A DNA stretch of 35,503 nucleotides from Akkermansiaceae bacterium. GTDB taxonomy: Bacteria > Verrucomicrobiota > Verrucomicrobiia > Verrucomicrobiales > Akkermansiaceae. The first letter of the stretch is position 1; each line of letters opens with the position of its first letter. Positions 24,630 to 32,361 of this stretch are shown here, in pieces. Below the pieces are notes generated by a model, which worked only from the letters and a program-made list of their open reading frames with translations, was not told where the DNA came from and made no database searches. The stretch covers positions 341 to 35,843 of the forward strand of contig JALQTQ010000008.1 in the NCBI GenBank assembly GCA_023263995.1. Direction: 5' to 3'. The translations under genes and the position numbers were made by a program.

Positions 24630-25793
24630 TTAATCTTTTCTTGAGCGACTCCCTAAATTGCGGATTAGATTTTCAAAATCTTCTTTGATTATCCTTGGAT
24701 TCAAGTTCTCCCTGATCTCTTGCAAAGTTTTTGTGACCGCTATTCTTTGAGCATCACAAGACTCAGCCAGCATCTTGATCTCTTGAATCACCTTTTCAGG
24801 ATCCTCACTGGTTACGGTGAGATGGTAACCGTTCACGTGGGCCCAGCGAATGGCCGAACAATCGTCGGGACCCCACACAATCAGTGGCTTCCCGAGTTGG
24901 GCGAATTCGATCAATTTTGACGGAAAACTGGTCCGCATCCGGCGGCGCATTTTCGGGTCGAAGACCATCGGTACGATAAAGGCATCGGCGGTTCGCAACC
25001 AATCGTTGAATTCGTCGCGTGGAGCAAAGGGGAGTAACCTCCCTTCTTGGGTCATCGCTTCGATGAATTCACGATCCCACTCGGGATTGGCGCCTCGAGC
25101 CTGAATGAGAAGTTCAGGGTGATTCAACGATTCACGAATCAGGGACTCCATCATCGGGCCGTATTCCCCAAGGGTCCCGGAATAGATCACTTTGAACTCA
25201 GAAGAGATTATATTTTTTTCTTCTTTCCCTGCTCCTATTTGGCCGTCATCGGAGACCGGAGGAAGCACGACAGCATTCCGATGAGGACCCAGTTCTTCTT
25301 TCATTCCTTCGCAGATACAAAGGGCGAGATCTGCCCCCTGGTAAAGCTCTCGGAAGTGCCGCTCCAACAAGGGGCGGAAACATCTTGGCACGTCTGCAAG
25401 ATCGGGCCACCAGTCCTGAAACCAGACCACCACGGGCAGATGGTGTCGGCGAGCAAAGCGTTGAGCCGTATGACAAGCATCTCCATGGGCCACGGTCAGG
25501 ACCACCGTGGTTTGACTTGGATCAACTTCTCGAGGAAGGTGCTCATCCAGCCAACGGCCTTTCCATAAACTCCAGAGGACCTCGCTCCATCTTCCCAGGG
25601 CGATTTTCTTCAATTGGCCAATCCCACGACGTATGAGCGAGCGAAAAGTACGGCGGCCTGGTTCGGCACCGTAAATCTCAAGGTCGATCCACGGCTGGCT
25701 GACAAGGTGACGGTGCAGAACGATTGGCCCCGCGCTGGTCGGCTCGGGGCGAACCGAAGAAATCACGATGATGCGTATTTTTTCTGCAGACAT
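24630..25793 (-). CDS. Glycosyltransferase, GT4-like
   Basis: A 387-residue GT-B-type enzyme, more divergent than its neighbours. IRIIVISSVRPEPTSAGPIVLHRHL starts the acceptor domain. VVWFQDWWPDLADVPRC is followed by ALCICEGMKEELGP, as in several GT4s. The donor half has VIYSGTLGEYGPMMESLIR and SFPSKLIEFAQLGKPLIVWGPDD, giving the single Glu of the usual donor site. The ATG at 25793 shares bases with the stop of the upstream GT4 (TGATG). The start region of this gene is of ordinary composition, but its 3' end and the gap after it are AT-rich. Specificity unknown. Confidence 0.82.
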   Translation of the reverse strand: MSAEKIRIIVISSVRPEPTSAGPIVLHRHLVSQPWIDLEIYGAEPGRRTFRSLIRRGIGQLKKIALGRWSEVLWSLWKGRWLDEHLPREVDPSQTTVVLTVAHGDACHTAQRFARRHHLPVVVWFQDWWPDLADVPRCFRPLLERHFRELYQGADLALCICEGMKEELGPHRNAVVLPPVSDDGQIGAGKEEKNIISSEFKVIYSGTLGEYGPMMESLIRESLNHPELLIQARGANPEWDREFIEAMTQEGRLLPFAPRDEFNDWLRTADAFIVPMVFDPKMRRRMRTSFPSKLIEFAQLGKPLIVWGPDDCSAIRWAHVNGYHLTVTSEDPEKVIQEIKMLAESCDAQRIAVTKTLQEIRENLNPRIIKEDFENLIRNLGSRSRKD

Positions 25794-27070
25794 CAGGGCA
25801 AAGCAGGCACTTCTATTTTAGCATGGCCGCTCGATTGCAGGAGTGATTGATAGAGCTTACGATACTTTTTGGCATTTTGGGCATAGGTAAATTCATCGAC
25901 CACCATCGCGCGACCGGATTGTCCAAGTTGTTGGGCGAACTGCGAGTTGCCAAGGAGTTGGCGAATGGCTGATGAAAGTGCACGCGAGTCTTTTTTCGGA
26001 ACCAGAAGCCCGGTTTTTTCGGACCGGACCATGTCCGGGATGCCCCCGACCTCGAAGGCCACCACTGGCACGGCACAAGCCAATGCTTCAAGAGCGGTCT
26101 GACCAAAGGCTTCTTCGAGCGAAGGCATGACAAAGAGATCCGCCGCATTGTATGTCAAAGCCATCAAGTGCTCCGAATCAATGTGTCCCAAGTGGAGATG
26201 TGGGACTGTCTCAAGAGCCTTCGGGAAACTGCGTCCCCAAGTGAGAAGGAAAGGCTTCTCTGGCAGTCCTTCCATCGCCTCCACCAAATGCTTCATCCCC
26301 TTCCTTTCATCCGTCACTGAGGCCGCACAGAAAGCGACCACCGGGAGATGATCGGGAATGCCGAAGGCGTGACGCGAAGCCTGACGGTCCAAAGGTTGGT
26401 AAACCGCGGTATCAAGTCCGTAGTGAATCACGCTCACGGGATAGTCCTTGAGGAGGCCACTCGCCTTGGCCTGTTCAGCAATCCAGCGGCTGTCGGCAAC
26501 AAAATGCAGCGATCCGGCTGGACGACGGGCGAAAGCCTCTTCCCGGCGGAGCCAGGCGCGACGCGAGAAGTCATTTTCACCAGGATTCGCCAAAAGCGGG
26601 CAGTGCCCACAGCTTTCCCTGAAGTTGACACAGTCCCCAGCATAGGAACAACCACCAGTGAACCACGACATTTCATGGAGGGTCACCACGACCGGGATAG
26701 AGGGGTCGAGAGCCCGAAAGAAACTGGGATGATCAAGGAAACCTTGGCTGAATTGGACATTGATAAGATCGCACTCCGGAATCCCGGCTCTTTCCTGTCC
26801 CCCGTGTTCCGAGCGATCATCGAAAAGCTCGCCAAGAAACCCGGCCCGCTTTTGTTGGGATGCCAGGTAATAACGTCGCAGGAGCCGCCGGAGCCGCCCG
26901 GAAATCCCGGCGGGGGGACAATGAGCCATGACTGCTGGATCGGCCGTTTCTTTATGCCTGACCCACATCCGCGAATCCACTCCGGCCCGCAGGAGGGCTT
27001 GGTGCTGACGGTAAGCCGCAATACAGGCACCACCTTGCCGATCATAATGAGAGATCTGCAGAATTCTCAT
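25793..27070 (-). CDS. Glycosyltransferase family 4 with four-cysteine cluster (WcaC-like)
   Basis: A 425-residue GT-B enzyme. I start it at the ATG at 27070 (MRILQISHYDRQGGACIAAYR); GGAGG lies 13 bases upstream and the TAG stop of the preceding gene 4 bases upstream. Acceptor domain includes INVQFSQGFLDHPSFF and LHEMSWFTGGC, opening a cysteine cluster C-x5-C-x6-C-x2-C-P (141, 147, 154, 157). Donor domain: FCAASVTDERKGMKHLVEAM and PSLEEAFGQTALEALACAVPVVAFEVGGIPDMV. This arrangement resembles WcaC-type colanic acid glycosyltransferases. It shares the cluster spacing with the GT4 at 22367. Confidence 0.9.
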   Translation of the reverse strand: MRILQISHYDRQGGACIAAYRQHQALLRAGVDSRMWVRHKETADPAVMAHCPPAGISGRLRRLLRRYYLASQQKRAGFLGELFDDRSEHGGQERAGIPECDLINVQFSQGFLDHPSFFRALDPSIPVVVTLHEMSWFTGGCSYAGDCVNFRESCGHCPLLANPGENDFSRRAWLRREEAFARRPAGSLHFVADSRWIAEQAKASGLLKDYPVSVIHYGLDTAVYQPLDRQASRHAFGIPDHLPVVAFCAASVTDERKGMKHLVEAMEGLPEKPFLLTWGRSFPKALETVPHLHLGHIDSEHLMALTYNAADLFVMPSLEEAFGQTALEALACAVPVVAFEVGGIPDMVRSEKTGLLVPKKDSRALSSAIRQLLGNSQFAQQLGQSGRAMVVDEFTYAQNAKKYRKLYQSLLQSSGHAKIEVPALP

Positions 27071-27074
27071 GAGC

Positions 27075-28100
27075 CTATAAAAACCTCCTCCACGCCAACC
27101 GCCATACTCCGGCCCCCACTTGCCAATCACTTTTCGCGATCTTCAAGCACTGACGCAGAATGTTGAAACCACGCTCCCAGATTGCGGTATCGAGGGCTTT
27201 GATCAATCGCAGGCGCAGCCGCTTGAGCGACGCCCCCCCTGTCCCTCCCTTTTTAGCCCACCGAATCAACGTCGCGGTTATTTTGGTCAGATCCTCGGAA
27301 CCCGTTTTCTGACCCCCAACGAACAGGGACGAAACCCCCAACAAGGCGGCCGAAACTGAGGTGTCGACTTCTTCGTGAAAAAGCGCCCTGCAATGATCAT
27401 GGTGAATCCGGATGAGGTTCTCGCAGTGAGCTGTTCGCTTTTCCTGATCCTGGGAAAGGCCGCTTTCGTGAAGACGATACCGCAGCAGGATTTCTGGGAG
27501 ATTTCGAATTTGAGTCTGCGTGACAGCGCGAGACCAGAGGTCGTAATCCTCGCCAGAGAATTGCTCTCGCCCTCGAATCGTCGGCGAGCCATACCAGTCC
27601 AAACTCTCGAGGACGGACTTTCGGAGCATCACGGTCGGATGCCAAAGCGGACACCCAAAAAAGAGACTCCAGGCAATTTCCTCATGGGTTTCGGGCTTTC
27701 GGAGAGGCTCCGCGGGAAGGGCCGCCCCCTTCGAATCGATCGGTTCGACCTGAGTCCCCAAAATGCCAACCTCGGGATGCTTGCGGAGGAAGGCGAGCTG
27801 CGCCTCCAGCCGATTGGGCAGGGCGATATCGTCGGCATCCATTCTCGCCACCAGATCAGTCGTGACCTTTCCCCCTCCGTGATTCAGGGCCCCTGCAATC
27901 GATTCGGGACGCGGCGGACTGGTGATAACGATGCGCGAGTCTCGGTAAGTCTCCAGGATTTCCCGGGTCCGGTCACTGGAATGATTGTCGATGATAATGA
28001 ATTCAAAGTCCTCAAAGGTTTGGGCGAGGATGCTCTCAACTGCTTGGCGCAGATAGGCCTCGCCATTGCGAACCGACATGAGAACACTGACCTCGGGCAT
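27075..28100 (-). CDS. Glycosyltransferase family 2
   Basis: A 341-residue GT-A enzyme. PEVSVLMSVRNGEAYLRQAVESIL is the canonical start, FIIIDNHSSDRTREIL follows, and LVARMDADDIALPNRLEAQ carries the DADD metal site (around residue 88). GCPLWHPTVMLRKSVLE and FSGEDYDLWSRAV supply the late HP-x-V-M and ED-W motifs. The C-terminal 100 residues are basic helices. It ends 4 bases before the GT4 ATG and begins 51 bases after the RmlD-family gene. Similar proteins add hexoses or deoxyhexoses, but specificity cannot be predicted. Confidence 0.93.
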   Translation of the reverse strand: MPEVSVLMSVRNGEAYLRQAVESILAQTFEDFEFIIIDNHSSDRTREILETYRDSRIVITSPPRPESIAGALNHGGGKVTTDLVARMDADDIALPNRLEAQLAFLRKHPEVGILGTQVEPIDSKGAALPAEPLRKPETHEEIAWSLFFGCPLWHPTVMLRKSVLESLDWYGSPTIRGREQFSGEDYDLWSRAVTQTQIRNLPEILLRYRLHESGLSQDQEKRTAHCENLIRIHHDHCRALFHEEVDTSVSAALLGVSSLFVGGQKTGSEDLTKITATLIRWAKKGGTGGASLKRLRLRLIKALDTAIWERGFNILRQCLKIAKSDWQVGAGVWRLAWRRFL

Positions 28101-28151
28101 GGCTCCAATGAGTCGTGATAGCGAAAGACGAAAAAAAGGCCAAAGTCCACG

Positions 28152-29036
28152 CTAATCCCCGAGACTGCGATAGGCCATCGTGACATAGCGCCTCAGGGCA
28201 TCCTTCCAATCTGGCATGGCCCCGATGCCCCACTCGTCGAAGCGCTCGCTGGCCAAAGCCTCGAAATCAGGGACCGGGGCAGACCGGGGAAAGTGAGAGG
28301 AATCCACACCTTCCACCAACCGACCGGGTTCAAAAGTTTGCACGATGGCAGTGACGTAATCCTGCCGGGAGGCAATTCCGGAGTTGGCAACATGACAAAC
28401 CCCGGAGGCATCTACCTCAAGGAGTCTGACGATGCGATCAGCTGCATCCCGCGCCCAAGTCGGACTACCCCATTTGTCATTGGCCGAGACCATTTCCTTT
28501 CCGGTTGCGGCCTCTTTTCGACGGGCTTCCACGAAATTCTTACGCTGCCCGGTGTCTCCGCCGAAAAGCCACCCAACGCGACACACCAGGTTGCCCGCAT
28601 CAACCGTCAAACACTCGGCCTCCCCGCGAAACTTACTCGATGCATACTGCGTGAGCGGTTGGGGAAGGTCCGACTCCAGATAGGGGGTTCGTTTCTTTCC
28701 ATCAAAAATCCCACAGCTACCGATGTAAACGACCTTGGCTCCCACCTGATGGGCGGCGCGAGCCAAGGCACCCGTGGCTTCCGCATTGATTCGGTTGGCC
28801 CAAGCCGGCTCCCTTTCGCATAAATCAACGTTGGTCTCCGCAGCACAGTGAATGACCGCATCGGGCGAAATCCCTGTCAGGATTCCCGGAAAATCCTCAA
28901 ACGCCTCAAGATCAAGTTCATTGCGACTGAGCGCGACCACTTCCCAGCCCCGTTTGGAGCAAAGTTCCACACACTCGGAGCCAAGAAGGCCCCGTGCCCC
29001 CGTGACCGCGACTTTCTGAAGAGAAGGTTTACCCAT
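28152..29036 (-). CDS. RmlD-family sugar-nucleotide 4-ketoreductase
   Basis: A 294-residue extended SDR. Cofactor loop VTGARGLLGSE (residues 11-21), DAVIHCAAETNVDLCE and the catalytic YASSK (Tyr131, Lys135). In the loop where RmlD has STD-x-VFDG, this protein reads GSCGIFDG: the catalytic hydroxyl is a Ser (107), and the Asp is replaced by Cys. This fits related 4-ketoreductases acting on CDP- rather than dTDP-sugars. Its start overlaps the 3,5-epimerase-family gene by 8 bases, and rfbG/rfbF follow upstream. The predicted product is a CDP-6-deoxyhexose reduced at C4. Confidence 0.85.
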   Translation of the reverse strand: MGKPSLQKVAVTGARGLLGSECVELCSKRGWEVVALSRNELDLEAFEDFPGILTGISPDAVIHCAAETNVDLCEREPAWANRINAEATGALARAAHQVGAKVVYIGSCGIFDGKKRTPYLESDLPQPLTQYASSKFRGEAECLTVDAGNLVCRVGWLFGGDTGQRKNFVEARRKEAATGKEMVSANDKWGSPTWARDAADRIVRLLEVDASGVCHVANSGIASRQDYVTAIVQTFEPGRLVEGVDSSHFPRSAPVPDFEALASERFDEWGIGAMPDWKDALRRYVTMAYRSLGD

Positions 29037-29493
29037 GTTTCAGCTCCCAATTGTATGGAATTCTGTCGGTGAAAGGATCCATGCGGGAAATTTCATCGGG
29101 ACGGTGGGCAATGTCGGTGCAATTGGCTACGATGGCCATTTTGTCAGCGATCCCCTTGAAGCCATTCCAAACCCCGGGGGGCACCGTCACCAAGGCATAG
29201 TTGGATTCCCCCAAAAAGAGTTCCTGAATCACACCTTTCGTGGGAGAATCCTCCCGATCATCGTAAAGGACGAACTTGATCATTCCCCACGGCACGGCAT
29301 AATTCAAGGTCATCTCAGAGTGAATGTGCCAGGCTTTGATTGCCCCGGGATGGACGCAGGAAAAATACACTTCCCCGAACCCCTTGAAATGAGGGGCATC
29401 ACTGCGGAGCATATGCATGATTTTCCCCCGTTCGTCGGGGATCTGGCGCAAGGGAGTGACGATGACGCCGTCAATGGTAGTTTGCTTTTTCAT
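29029..29493 (-). CDS. dTDP-4-dehydrorhamnose 3,5-epimerase family protein (RmlC-like cupin)
   Basis: A short, 154-residue cupin (RmlC enzymes are usually about 180). The segment AIKAWHIHSEMTLNYAVPWG holds the catalytic His56 equivalent to the LH-Y motif of RmlC. Where RmlC has GFAHGF the protein reads GVWNGFKG. FVLYDDREDSPTKG and ELFLGESNY fit the core. Proteins of this type next to rfbF/rfbG are thought to epimerise CDP-4-keto-6-deoxyglucose at C3 and/or C5. It lies between rfbG (27 bases away) and the RmlD-family gene (8-base overlap), forming one pathway cassette. Confidence 0.85.
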   Translation of the reverse strand: MKKQTTIDGVIVTPLRQIPDERGKIMHMLRSDAPHFKGFGEVYFSCVHPGAIKAWHIHSEMTLNYAVPWGMIKFVLYDDREDSPTKGVIQELFLGESNYALVTVPPGVWNGFKGIADKMAIVANCTDIAHRPDEISRMDPFTDRIPYNWELKHG

Positions 29494-29520
29494 GATTACG
29501 ATATTTCAGTCTCCACCGGA

Positions 29521-30597
29521 TCAACCCCGCGAGGAGTATTCTGCGATTTGTTCTTGGGTCAAGCGAACGGGGTCGTCACCCGCAAAGACCCGCCGATACC
29601 AATCAGCGGTCCGAATGATGGTCTGGGCAAAATCCCACCGTGGTTGCCAGTTGAGCAGGTGGTGTGCCTTGTCGATGGCCAAATTCAACTTCGAGGCCTC
29701 ATGGGGTGCCCGAGGATCACTCCGGTCTTCCCAATCCCCAGGCCAAGACTTCAAGAGTTCTTCGACCAAAGCGGCCACGGTGCGATTCGAGTCCAGCGTC
29801 GGTCCAAAATTAAATCCAGACGCCAGAACCTCGGCCTCAGCCGGACTAGCCAGAGCCAACTGGGAAGCCAATGTGAGGTAGCCCCCCAAGGGCTCCAACA
29901 CGTGTTGCCAAGGGCGGGTTGCCACTTTGTTTCGGACCGGGATGGAATGCCCACCCTGCAGGGCCCGGATGGCATCGGGGACGATTCGATCCGGCGACCA
30001 ATCCCCGCCCCCAATGACATTGCCTGCCCGGGCGGAGGCCAATCTCACCTTTGAATTTGAGCCGCTGAAAAAAGATCGCCGGTAGCTCGCAATCGCAATT
30101 TCAGCCGCCCCTTTGCTGGCACTATAAGGGTCATGCCCCCCCATCGGGTCTTCTTCACGATAGGCATGAAGCCACTCCCGATTCTCATAACATTTATCGG
30201 TGGTGATGCAAACCACCGTGCAGGGCTGATCCCCCAGCCTGACCGCCTCCAAAAGGTGCACCGTGCCAAGAACATTGGTCGCAAAGGTCTCCACCGGGCA
30301 CTCGTAAGATTCCCGGACCAGAGCTTGCGCCGCAAGATGAAGCACAACTGCGGGTTGGGTCTCCTTGACCACCTCCTCCAAAAGATTCCGGTCCGCGAGA
30401 TCGCCCCTTGTGTCAGACGCAAGCCGTCCAGCAAGACCCAACTGATCAAAGAGCACCTCGTGCGACTTCGGGTCGAGGGCATAACCGTGAACCTCGGCAC
30501 CCAGCTGAAGAAGCCATTCACACAGCCAACTTCCCTTGAAACCGGTGTGACCGGTGACAAGAACTTTCTGCCCCCTAAAATACTCAATACCACTCAT
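29521..30597 (-). CDS. rfbG: CDP-glucose 4,6-dehydratase
   Basis: A 358-residue extended SDR, the expected length. Start at ATG 30597 (SGIEYFRGQKVLVTGHTGF); the ORF-track extension adds 12 unsupported residues. NAD-binding motif GHTGFKGSW (residues 16-24), active-site ITTDKCYEN (Thr133, Asp134, Lys135), and YSASKGAAE (Tyr158, Lys162). RSGNVIGGGDWS-like ARAGNVIGGGDWSPDRIVPD and RPWQHVLEPLGGYL are diagnostic of RfbG. It converts CDP-D-glucose to CDP-4-keto-6-deoxy-D-glucose. 54 bases after rfbF, 27 bases before the epimerase-family gene. Confidence 0.95.
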   Translation of the reverse strand: MSGIEYFRGQKVLVTGHTGFKGSWLCEWLLQLGAEVHGYALDPKSHEVLFDQLGLAGRLASDTRGDLADRNLLEEVVKETQPAVVLHLAAQALVRESYECPVETFATNVLGTVHLLEAVRLGDQPCTVVCITTDKCYENREWLHAYREEDPMGGHDPYSASKGAAEIAIASYRRSFFSGSNSKVRLASARAGNVIGGGDWSPDRIVPDAIRALQGGHSIPVRNKVATRPWQHVLEPLGGYLTLASQLALASPAEAEVLASGFNFGPTLDSNRTVAALVEELLKSWPGDWEDRSDPRAPHEASKLNLAIDKAHHLLNWQPRWDFAQTIIRTADWYRRVFAGDDPVRLTQEQIAEYSSRG

Positions 30598-30651
30598 TGT
30601 TCGTAAGTGTAAGACGAAGACCACACGATACAAATGCCGACTCCTGTCTGA

Positions 30652-31419
30652 CTACCAAGTCTTCCAAGGCGCATCCCCTGACTCCCAAAGCCCCTCAAGT
30701 TCGTGTTTATCGCGAAGGGTATCCATCGGACGCCAAAATCCGTGGTGTTTGAAGAGACCGAGTTGCCCCCGAGCAGCCAAAGCCTCCATGGGCTCACGCT
30801 CCCAAATCGAGGAATCCCCGTCAATCAGCTCGAACACTGCTGGATCCAGCACGAAAAAGCCGCCATTGATCCAGTTTCCGTCGCCCTGTGGTTTTTCCTG
30901 AAAGGAGGTGACACGCCCCTCTTCCCACTGAAACGACCCAAAGCGTCCTGGGGGTTGCACCCCGGTCATGGTGGCATGCAAGCCGGACTCTCGATGATGA
31001 CGAACCAAGGCCTTGAGATCCACATCCCCTACCCCGTCACCATACGTGCAACAAAATGGCTCATCCCCGACATAGGACGCGATCCGCTTGATCCGCCCAC
31101 CAGTCATGGTGCCTTCCCCCGTATCAACAATCGTCACCCGCCAAGGCTCAGCATTGCGTTGATGAACCTCCATTCGGTTCTCTTTCATATCGAAAGTGAC
31201 ATCGGACATGTGGAGGAAATAGTTGGCGAAGTATTCCTTGATGAGATAGCCCTTGTATCCGGCACAAATCACGAAATCATTGATCCCGTGAGCACTGTAA
31301 ATCTTGAGAATGTGCCACAGAATGGGACGCCCCCCAATCTCCACCATGGGCTTGGGCTTGACTGCCGTCTCTTCCGATAAACGCGTTCCAAATCCACCTG
31401 CGAGTATGACTGCTTTCAT
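30652..31419 (-). CDS. rfbF: Glucose-1-phosphate cytidylyltransferase
   Basis: A 255-residue nucleotidyltransferase, the family's usual size. Start at ATG 31419 ([25 protein letters not shown]), which places the GGxGTRL activation loop correctly. [49 protein letters not shown], and [19 protein letters not shown] are typical of RfbF. It makes CDP-glucose from CTP and glucose-1-phosphate, the first step of the CDP-deoxyhexose path continued by rfbG. The ORF-track start (31446) adds nine residues with no support. Confidence 0.95.
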   Translation of the reverse strand: MKAVILAGGFGTRLSEETAVKPKPMVEIGGRPILWHILKIYSAHGINDFVICAGYKGYLIKEYFANYFLHMSDVTFDMKENRMEVHQRNAEPWRVTIVDTGEGTMTGGRIKRIASYVGDEPFCCTYGDGVGDVDLKALVRHHRESGLHATMTGVQPPGRFGSFQWEEGRVTSFQEKPQGDGNWINGGFFVLDPAVFELIDGDSSIWEREPMEALAARGQLGLFKHHGFWRPMDTLRDKHELEGLWESGDAPWKTW

Positions 31420-31451
31420 TTGATTTTTTCTTTTTGCTTTCACCAACGACC

Positions 31452-32345
31452 CTACTCAACCGCGAGCTTCATCCAGCTCTCGGGTAGAAACCCCTCAGAC
31501 ATTTGATAGCGATCTCGATACCATTCAAGCGGACAAATCACCCGCTTTTCAGGATGTTCAGCAAGCCAAGCTGCCCACCAAGCAAAGGTGCTATTGGGAA
31601 TGATAAAATGCCGACACTGCCGCATCAGCCAAAAATGAACGGAACCTTTGACACCAGCTTCATCCTCCGGAATCCACGTGACCGGACGCGGCAATCTCAA
31701 GTTGGCTTCACACCAAGCAATATCATCGGAAAAACCGAAAAGCCGAATCTCTCCCTGCTCCTTTTCCAGACTCTCAACCGCACGGCAGTAATAGTCCTCA
31801 CCACATTGCACCCGTAACTCCGCCTCGCTCGTGCTATTGACAAAGTCTGTTCTCCTGACGTGAAGGCAAACCGAAGGCGAGTTCCGGATCGCCTCGAGGT
31901 AGCGGGAATGATAATCTCCCCGCATCTTGAAATCCGTCCGGATCGTCTTCTCAAAATCTCGGAAATATCGCTCATCATGCCAGTAGCCCAATAAATAGGC
32001 GTTGTTTTTAACAGTCTCCAGAAGAGCCGGTTGAAACTGCTGATCCCTCTCTAGAAAGGTGCTTTTTGCCAGCAGTTTCTTCCGATATCGCAAGTAAAGG
32101 CGGGTTGCCAAACTTCTTGGCTTTTCGCTTGCTCTTCCCAAGTCAGCCAACGAAGCAAAATCAAGGGGGGCCATCAAGAGGCCCAAGTCACAATCGCGAT
32201 GAACAAAGTCCTCGCGAGGCGTCCGATCCACTAGGTCGTAGATGTCAAGCTGCAGTGGAACAGCATTCCTCAAAGACATGGCCCTCCCAGCGGCATACTG
32301 GAACATTTGATTTCCCAATCCACCCCATAGTCGTGTGATAATCAT
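31452..32345 (-). CDS. Glycosyltransferase family 11 (alpha-1,2-fucosyltransferase-like)
   Basis: A 297-residue GT-B fold enzyme. GT11 signatures are clear: [18 protein letters not shown] at residues 6-23, the donor motif HVRRTDF (HxRRxD, His162 to Asp167), and the late [19 protein letters not shown]. Such enzymes transfer fucose from GDP-fucose in alpha-1,2 linkage to galactose. No gmd/fcl genes for GDP-fucose are in the window, so either they are elsewhere or the enzyme uses another 6-deoxyhexose donor, such as the CDP-sugar made next door. 32 bases before rfbF in transcription order. Confidence 0.92.
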   Translation of the reverse strand: MIITRLWGGLGNQMFQYAAGRAMSLRNAVPLQLDIYDLVDRTPREDFVHRDCDLGLLMAPLDFASLADLGRASEKPRSLATRLYLRYRKKLLAKSTFLERDQQFQPALLETVKNNAYLLGYWHDERYFRDFEKTIRTDFKMRGDYHSRYLEAIRNSPSVCLHVRRTDFVNSTSEAELRVQCGEDYYCRAVESLEKEQGEIRLFGFSDDIAWCEANLRLPRPVTWIPEDEAGVKGSVHFWLMRQCRHFIIPNSTFAWWAAWLAEHPEKRVICPLEWYRDRYQMSEGFLPESWMKLAVE

Positions 32346-32361
32346 ACAATTCAGAAAGAGA

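Noticed and set aside
26348-27166. Plus-strand ORF of 272 aa
   Set aside because: Antisense to a GT4 with intact motifs; no motif or ribosome site of its own.
29035-30054. Long plus-strand ORF of 339 aa opposite rfbG and the epimerase gene
   Set aside because: It lies fully antisense to recognised genes, has no domain, and its Gly/Pro/Arg-rich composition is typical of antisense frames in GC-rich DNA.
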